From assembly GCA_017577715.1 (NCBI GenBank), contig PKRC01000012.1:1-56701 (forward strand): a stretch of 56,701 nucleotides of DNA, written 5' to 3'. The stretch comes from Clostridia bacterium. GTDB lineage: Bacteria; Bacillota; Clostridia; Caldicoprobacterales; Caldicoprobacteraceae. Under the pieces are notes generated by a model. That model made no database searches. It saw only the letters and a list, made by a program, of their open reading frames with translations, and was not told the DNA's origin. The position numbers and the translations under genes were made by a program. Positions 52,116-56,701 of the stretch are shown piece after piece; position 1 is the stretch's first letter; each line of letters opens with the position of its first letter.

Positions 52116-54944
52116 ATGGGTGAGGGTAAAGCGATATATGTAAAAGGCGCAAGAGAGCACAATTTAAAGAATATAGATATATCCATCCCCAGGGATAAGC
52201 TGGTGGTGGTGACGGGACTCAGCGGTTCAGGCAAGTCGTCGCTGGCTTTTGATACCCTGTATGCCGAGGGGCAGAGGCGGTATATAGAGTCCCTGTCGGC
52301 ATATGCACGGCAGTTTTTGGGGCAGATGGAAAAGCCGGATGTGGATTATATAGAGGGACTTTCTCCCGCCATATCCATTGACCAAAAAACCCCTCGCAGG
52401 AATCCCCGTTCCACCGTGGGAACGGTTACCGAGATATACGATTACCTTCGGCTTCTGTTTGCCAGGATAGGCACTCCCCATTGTCCCAAATGCGGTAGGG
52501 AGATTAAGCAACAAACGGTTGAGCAGATGGTGGATTATATCATGGCAATGGAAGAGGGGACCAGGATCCAGCTTTTGGCTCCTCTGGTTCGCGGCCGAAA
52601 AGGGGAGTACGTACGGCTGCTTGAAGATATAAGGAAGGAAGGCTATGTGCGGGTTAGAATAGACGGGGAGATGCGCGAGCTTTCGGAAGAGATCAAGCTT
52701 GACAAAAATAAGAAGCACACCATCGAGGTAGTAGTTGACCGGCTCGTCGTAAGGAAGGGTATTCAGCAGAGGCTCACCGATTCTCTTGAGACGGTGTTGA
52801 AATTGAGCGATGGCTTGGCCATTGTGGATGTGATCGGAAGGCAGGAGATACTCTTTAGCCAGAAATACGCATGTCCTGATTGTGGAATTAGCATAGAGGA
52901 GCTTGCACCTCGACTGTTTTCTTTCAATAGCCCCTTTGGGGCCTGTCCCAACTGTCATGGGCTGGGGGTTCTGATGGAGATTGATCCCGAACTGGTAATC
53001 CCCAATCCTTCTTTGAGCCTGGCGGAAGGGGCGATTGCTGTTCCTGGGTGGAACAGCGGCAATGGCGATAGCATGGCCAGGATATTTTTCGAGGCGCTGG
53101 CCGAGCACTACGGCTTTAGCCTATATACGCCGGTAGAAGACTTGCCAAAGGAAATAGTCGATATCATATTGTACGGTACCAGAGGAGAGAAGATTAAGGT
53201 AAAATATGACCGGAATGGTTCGGGCTATTTTATGGCTCCCTTTGAGGGTATAATCCCCAACTTACAGCGGCGCTATTATGAAACCGATTCTGAGGTGGCG
53301 CGTGAGGAGATTGAGGCGTATATGGGCAGTACCCCATGCCCTGTTTGCAAGGGTGCCAGGCTGAAGCCCGAAGCCCTGGCCGTTACGGTAGGCGGGCTCA
53401 ATATATACCAGGTGACCAATTTATCGGTCAAAGAACTGCTCGATTTTATCGATGGGCTTAAACTTACCCCTACCCAGCAGTTGATTGCTCATCAGATACT
53501 CAAGGAAATTCGCTCTCGGCTCCAGTTCATGGTGGATGTAGGGCTTGATTATTTGACTTTATCGCGCCCTGCAGGGACGCTGTCGGGCGGCGAAGCTCAG
53601 CGCATCAGGTTGGCTACCCAGATTGGATCTAGCCTTGTTGGGGTACTATATATATTGGACGAACCTAGCATAGGCCTGCATCAGCGCGATAACGAGAGGC
53701 TGATACGCACCTTAAAAAAGCTGAGGGATCTGGGCAATACCGTAATCGTAGTGGAACACGATGAGGAGACCATACGCTCCGCCGATTACATCATTGACAT
53801 GGGGCCGGGAGCAGGAGCCAATGGCGGGCGGGTGGTTGCTGCCGGCACAGTGGAAGATATCATGAATTGCCCGGAGTCCATTACCGGGCAGTACTTGAGC
53901 GGCAAAAAAAAGATAGAGGTTCCTGCAGTGCGGCGGCAGCCAGGCGATAAATGGCTTGAAATAATTGGTGCCAGCGAACACAACTTGAAGAATATAAACG
54001 TCAGGATACCGCTGGGCGTAATGACGTGTGTAACCGGCGTCTCTGGGTCGGGCAAAAGCACTTTAGTTAACGAGATCCTCTATAAGGCATTGGCCAAGCA
54101 CCTCAACCGCGCCAGCGTAAAGCCGGGACGTTATGAAAAAATACTGGGACTGGAGCACCTGGATAAGGTTATAAATATCGACCAGTCTCCCATAGGCAGA
54201 ACGCCGCGTTCTAATCCTGCCACCTATACCGGCGTATTCGATTATATACGCGAAGTCTTTGCTATGACCAGCGATGCCAAGGTAAGGGGGTATAATAAAG
54301 GGCGTTTTAGCTTTAACATCAAAGGGGGACGATGTGAGGCCTGCCGGGGCGACGGCATAATCAGGATAGAGATGCAATTTCTGTCGGATGTATATGTGCC
54401 CTGCGAAGTGTGTAAGGGCAAGCGGTATAACCGTGAGACGTTGCAGGTGAAGTACAAGGGCAAGAATATAGCTGATGTGCTGGATATGACGGTTGAGGAG
54501 GCCATGGAGTTCTTTGAGAATATACCCAGGATTTACAGGAAGTTGCAAACCTTATACGACGTGGGGCTTGGCTACATCAAGCTTGGACAACCATCGACCA
54601 CCCTATCGGGCGGTGAAGCCCAGCGGGTTAAGCTGGCTACCGAGCTGAGTAGGAGAAGTACCGGCCGCACCATATATATATTGGACGAGCCCACCACCGG
54701 TTTGCACATCGCTGACGTCCATAGGCTCATTGATATCCTGCATAGGCTGACCGATGGGGGGAATACCGTGGTGGTCATAGAGCACAATTTGGACGTGATA
54801 AAGACGGCCGACTACATCATCGATTTGGGGCCGGAAGGCGGAGATAGGGGCGGTATGATAGTGGCTCAGGGAACCCCCGAAGAAGTAGCAAAGGTGGAGG
54901 AAAGCTATACCGGCCAATTTTTAAAACAGGTACTCCATATGTAA
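52116..54944 (+). CDS. uvrA: Excinuclease ABC subunit A
   Basis: 942 residues, full length. Two ABC modules: Walker A GLSGSGKSSLAFDTLYAEGQ (about 32) and GVSGSGKSTLVNEIL (about 640); signatures LSGGEAQRIRLA (about 488) and LSGGEAQRVKLA (about 828). Zinc modules CPDCGISIEE...CPNCHGLG and CEACRGDGIIR...CEVCKGKRYN, plus CPKCGREI. DNA-damage sensor of nucleotide excision repair; uvrB and uvrC are not in the window. Upstream 100 bp has a possible TTGCAT-17-TATTCT promoter. Confidence 0.97.
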   Translation: MGEGKAIYVKGAREHNLKNIDISIPRDKLVVVTGLSGSGKSSLAFDTLYAEGQRRYIESLSAYARQFLGQMEKPDVDYIEGLSPAISIDQKTPRRNPRSTVGTVTEIYDYLRLLFARIGTPHCPKCGREIKQQTVEQMVDYIMAMEEGTRIQLLAPLVRGRKGEYVRLLEDIRKEGYVRVRIDGEMRELSEEIKLDKNKKHTIEVVVDRLVVRKGIQQRLTDSLETVLKLSDGLAIVDVIGRQEILFSQKYACPDCGISIEELAPRLFSFNSPFGACPNCHGLGVLMEIDPELVIPNPSLSLAEGAIAVPGWNSGNGDSMARIFFEALAEHYGFSLYTPVEDLPKEIVDIILYGTRGEKIKVKYDRNGSGYFMAPFEGIIPNLQRRYYETDSEVAREEIEAYMGSTPCPVCKGARLKPEALAVTVGGLNIYQVTNLSVKELLDFIDGLKLTPTQQLIAHQILKEIRSRLQFMVDVGLDYLTLSRPAGTLSGGEAQRIRLATQIGSSLVGVLYILDEPSIGLHQRDNERLIRTLKKLRDLGNTVIVVEHDEETIRSADYIIDMGPGAGANGGRVVAAGTVEDIMNCPESITGQYLSGKKKIEVPAVRRQPGDKWLEIIGASEHNLKNINVRIPLGVMTCVTGVSGSGKSTLVNEILYKALAKHLNRASVKPGRYEKILGLEHLDKVINIDQSPIGRTPRSNPATYTGVFDYIREVFAMTSDAKVRGYNKGRFSFNIKGGRCEACRGDGIIRIEMQFLSDVYVPCEVCKGKRYNRETLQVKYKGKNIADVLDMTVEEAMEFFENIPRIYRKLQTLYDVGLGYIKLGQPSTTLSGGEAQRVKLATELSRRSTGRTIYILDEPTTGLHIADVHRLIDILHRLTDGGNTVVVIEHNLDVIKTADYIIDLGPEGGDRGGMIVAQGTPEEVAKVEESYTGQFLKQVLHM

Positions 54945-54967
54945 AGAGTAGAATGGGAGTGATACGA

Positions 54968-55285
54968 ATGGAAAGGGCTTTTCGCTATCAGACCGGCGAG
55001 GTCGAGGAAGTAATAAGGGAGCTAAGGCAGAAAGGGAGCGTTGAGGTAGATGTGGATTCGGAGGATAAAATAAACCCGTTTTTGAAGGATTTGGAACGGT
55101 ATGGCATATATGAGCGCAGCGATATTCCCTGGGATTATGAAGCCATAAGCTTTTTTGAAAAGCAGGACTTTTTATGCAGGGTACAGGTGGAGGATCGCGC
55201 TTGCCAGCCGCCTAAATCGGGTTTATTTATAGATTTTTACACCGAGTACGTCGAAGAGGATTATGCCGATATATTTTGGGGTTGA
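54968..55285 (+). CDS. Unknown small protein downstream of uvrA
   Basis: 105 residues from ATG 54968 (GGGAGTG upstream; ATG 54953 overlaps that site). Acidic, soluble, starts MERAFRYQTGEVEEVIREL and ends EYVEEDYADIFWG. No domain recognised. The gap of 8-23 bp after uvrA suggests cotranscription. The open frame is supported by a ribosome site and compact spacing only. Confidence 0.6.
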   Translation: MERAFRYQTGEVEEVIRELRQKGSVEVDVDSEDKINPFLKDLERYGIYERSDIPWDYEAISFFEKQDFLCRVQVEDRACQPPKSGLFIDFYTEYVEEDYADIFWG

Positions 55286-55367
55286 ATGACCTCTTGCGTG
55301 TAAAAACATATTGGTGAAATAAATGGCGTTTGATAAGAGGTCCTAATGGGATCGCGCCGATTGCTCC

Positions 55368-55757
55368 TTAAAACATATTTACAAGGCACAGGGATTCCTT
55401 TTGCGGGATGTGGACAATGAAAAGCTTGAGGGCCGAGATTTCGGACAGCGAATCGGCCTTTTCTTTTGTGCTTATCAGCTGTTTTACTCTTGCCAGCGTC
55501 ACGTCGATATTGTCTATTTCTTCATGATCGATAAATATCTGCCACAGATTTTTGGTCTTTTCCCATAGCTGGTTGAAGTATTCCAGCTGCTCATTTGCCG
55601 TTTCCCAGTTATCGCCTTTTATAGCCGATTCCAAGCTGTTCAGGGTCTGTTCCAGCGTTTGGGCTGAGGAGGCGAGGGTGTGTTGGGTCCAAATTGCAAA
55701 GCCGATAAAGATGATGGTTATCGCCATCATTATTACCAGTACCTTCAATGGGCTCAC
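55368..55757 (-). CDS. DUF4363 family protein
   Basis: 129 residues, ATG 55757 overlapping the DUF421 gene's end by 4 bp. One N-terminal span (about 5-24), then helices with LEQTLNSLESAIKGDNWETA and LWEKTKNLWQIFIDHEEIDN typical of DUF4363. This family regularly follows DUF421 genes in Clostridia; function unknown, presumably a membrane-anchored partner. Confidence 0.85.
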   Translation of the reverse strand: MSPLKVLVIMMAITIIFIGFAIWTQHTLASSAQTLEQTLNSLESAIKGDNWETANEQLEYFNQLWEKTKNLWQIFIDHEEIDNIDVTLARVKQLISTKEKADSLSEISALKLFIVHIPQKESLCLVNMF

Positions 55758-56431
55758 CTCCGCTTTTCTTTTTCTTCTATCTGTAAGTTCCTTTGGCTGT
55801 CAAGATAGGCGAAGAATACGTCTTTGGGTTTAAGCCCGCGGATTTCAAGCTGCTGGAGCAGCCAGTTGATGTCCACGCCGGCTTTAGCAAGGTTTTTGTG
55901 CTGTATATGGCCGTCCATGATGAGGGTATATGGTAAGCCCTCGTAGCGGGTAGACAGATTAAGGTCCTCGGCGGTTACCGGCCTTTTTTGAGGTTTGGGT
56001 ATGACGCTTAGCTGGCCGTTGGTTTCAAGTATAGCGAATTCAACGTCCGATACGTTGACTATGTTCTTTTCTCTCAGCTGTTCCAGCAGGTCGTTTACGT
56101 TATAGCGCAGCCGCGCCAGTTCTCTCTGTACGATCTTGCCGTTTTGTATCACGATGCTGGGCGAGCCACATACGATGGTTCTGGCCCTTTCGCTTTTTAA
56201 GGTGATGTATGAAATGAACACTTCAGCCAAAAGCAATGCCAGTATGGGCACGATCCCATTTAAAAGGGGCGTGCCGGTGTTTTCCATGGGCACCGAAGCC
56301 AGTTCGGCTATCATTATGGTGACCACCAGCTCAAAGGGCTGAAGCTCGCCTACCTGTCGTTTTCCCATGATCCTTATCCCCGTGACTACCAGGGCATAGA
56401 GTATTAAAGCCCGGAAAAACATCACTAGCAT
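55754..56431 (-). CDS. DUF421 (YetF-type) membrane protein
   Basis: 225 residues, ATG 56431 after GGTAAGGGG. Three N-terminal spans (about 3-80, with YALVVTGIRIMGKRQVGELQPFE) and a cytosolic two-part domain (TLKSERARTIVCGSPSIVIQ, RLRYNVNDLLEQLREKNI, VEFAILETNGQLSVIPK). DUF421 proteins such as YetF and 2Duf of Bacillus affect spore membrane properties. A TATTAT (56471-56466, minus) is a weak promoter candidate. Confidence 0.9.
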   Translation of the reverse strand: MLVMFFRALILYALVVTGIRIMGKRQVGELQPFELVVTIMIAELASVPMENTGTPLLNGIVPILALLLAEVFISYITLKSERARTIVCGSPSIVIQNGKIVQRELARLRYNVNDLLEQLREKNIVNVSDVEFAILETNGQLSVIPKPQKRPVTAEDLNLSTRYEGLPYTLIMDGHIQHKNLAKAGVDINWLLQQLEIRGLKPKDVFFAYLDSQRNLQIEEKEKRR

Positions 56432-56574
56432 ATGTACAACCCCTTACCATTGCTTGTATTTTCATATAATAGGTTGGCTAATATATATATGTTTTATTCC
56501 TGTCGGGCGCAGCTGATCCTCATTTTAAGATGTCCCTTTTGGGAAATTCCTAAAAATAGGGTCAAATGAAAAAG

Positions 56575-56701
56575 GGTTCATTGTAAAATTAAATGCAACA
56601 CCTAAAAAATAGTAGAACCATAGTGAGAAATCCTGTATGATATAGATATCCAAAACCCTAAACATACAGGGAGGTCTCACTATGGCTCAACATAATTGTA
56701 C
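56575..56701 (+). mobile_element. Right partial insertion sequence (5' end, transposase start)
   Basis: Exact inverse copy of bases 1-127. Begins GGTTCATTGTAAAATT, carries a hairpin (arms 56618-56628 with 56675-56685 and 56632-56639 with 56663-56670), GGGAGG, and ATG 56682 opening MAQHNC. The start codon lies inside the 3' arm of the hairpin. The element continues past the window end, with both IS copies pointing outwards. Confidence 0.7.

Noticed and set aside
1..56701. Composite transposon bounded by inverted IS copies
   Set aside because: The interior carries housekeeping genes (uvrA, birA, coaX) and the exact 127-bp identity is better explained by assembly overlap at a repeated IS.
1..56701. 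CRISPR array, tRNA or rRNA genes
   Set aside because: No regularly spaced repeats of CRISPR length and no tRNA T-loop/anticodon pattern or rRNA core sequence were noticed on either strand.

Overview
The window reads as a chromosomal stretch of a low-to-moderate GC, spore-forming-type Firmicute, most likely a (thermophilic?) member of the Clostridia. The supporting signs are strong Shine-Dalgarno sequences, frequent TTG/GTG starts, a SleB-type cell wall hydrolase, DUF421/DUF4363, CoaX, a YhbD-type regulator, TrpP, an ECF S-component and dense plant-sugar genes. The genus cannot be fixed from sequence alone; Caldicoprobacter/Mahella-like lineages are only a guess. Both ends stop inside identical copies (127 bp, inverted) of an insertion sequence, cut just after the transposase start codon, so this is probably a whole contig bounded by a repeat.

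Layout. 0.2-2.9 kb: a YhbD-type HTH regulator with two bactofilin-like/polymer-forming proteins behind a promoter carrying a duplicated GTAACA-N6-TGTTAC dyad. 2.9-4.6 kb: decayed DNA (an ABC ATPase remnant, a DUF5362 membrane gene, a YesN-type receiver remnant). 4.6-13.1 kb: a probable six-gene transcription unit with a diverged MurE-like ligase, three tandem M42 metallopeptidases, a SNF2 helicase and its SWIM-finger partner. 13.2-14.3 kb: a LacI regulator with its own promoter and operator. 14.4-19.0 kb: SleB-like hydrolase, TrpP tryptophan transporter (with a striking GAG-repeat leader that looks like a TRAP binding site), NagA and an MFS transporter. 19.0-23.6 kb (minus): moxR - DUF58 - transglutaminase operon. 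24.0-25.9 kb: birA and a P1 (DmpA-type) peptidase. 26.2-29.8 kb: a heterodimeric ABC exporter. 30-32.1 kb: DUF3343 protein, ECF S-component (probably pantothenate) and coaX. 32.1-32.8 kb: a gene graveyard. 33.0-37.5 kb: an RND efflux adaptor and pump. 38.2-50.4 kb: carbohydrate region with two AEC transporters, two Gfo/Idh/MocA dehydrogenases behind a perfect cre-like site, a hexapeptide acetyltransferase, an AraC regulator divergent from a GH42 beta-galactosidase, and a GH106-like hydrolase. 50.6-55.3 kb: a GH3 NagZ-like lipoprotein, uvrA and an unknown gene. 55.4-56.4 kb (minus): DUF421-DUF4363.

Functionally the window combines sugar/glycan turnover (GH42, GH106-like, NagA, NagZ, dehydrogenases) with peptide degradation, cofactor scavenging (biotin, pantothenate), two efflux systems and cell-envelope upkeep. 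No tRNA, rRNA or CRISPR array was seen. The most interesting items are the TRAP-like trpP leader, the MurE-like/M42 gene set, the duplicated operator of the bactofilin operon, and the AraC direct-repeat promoter of the GH42 gene.
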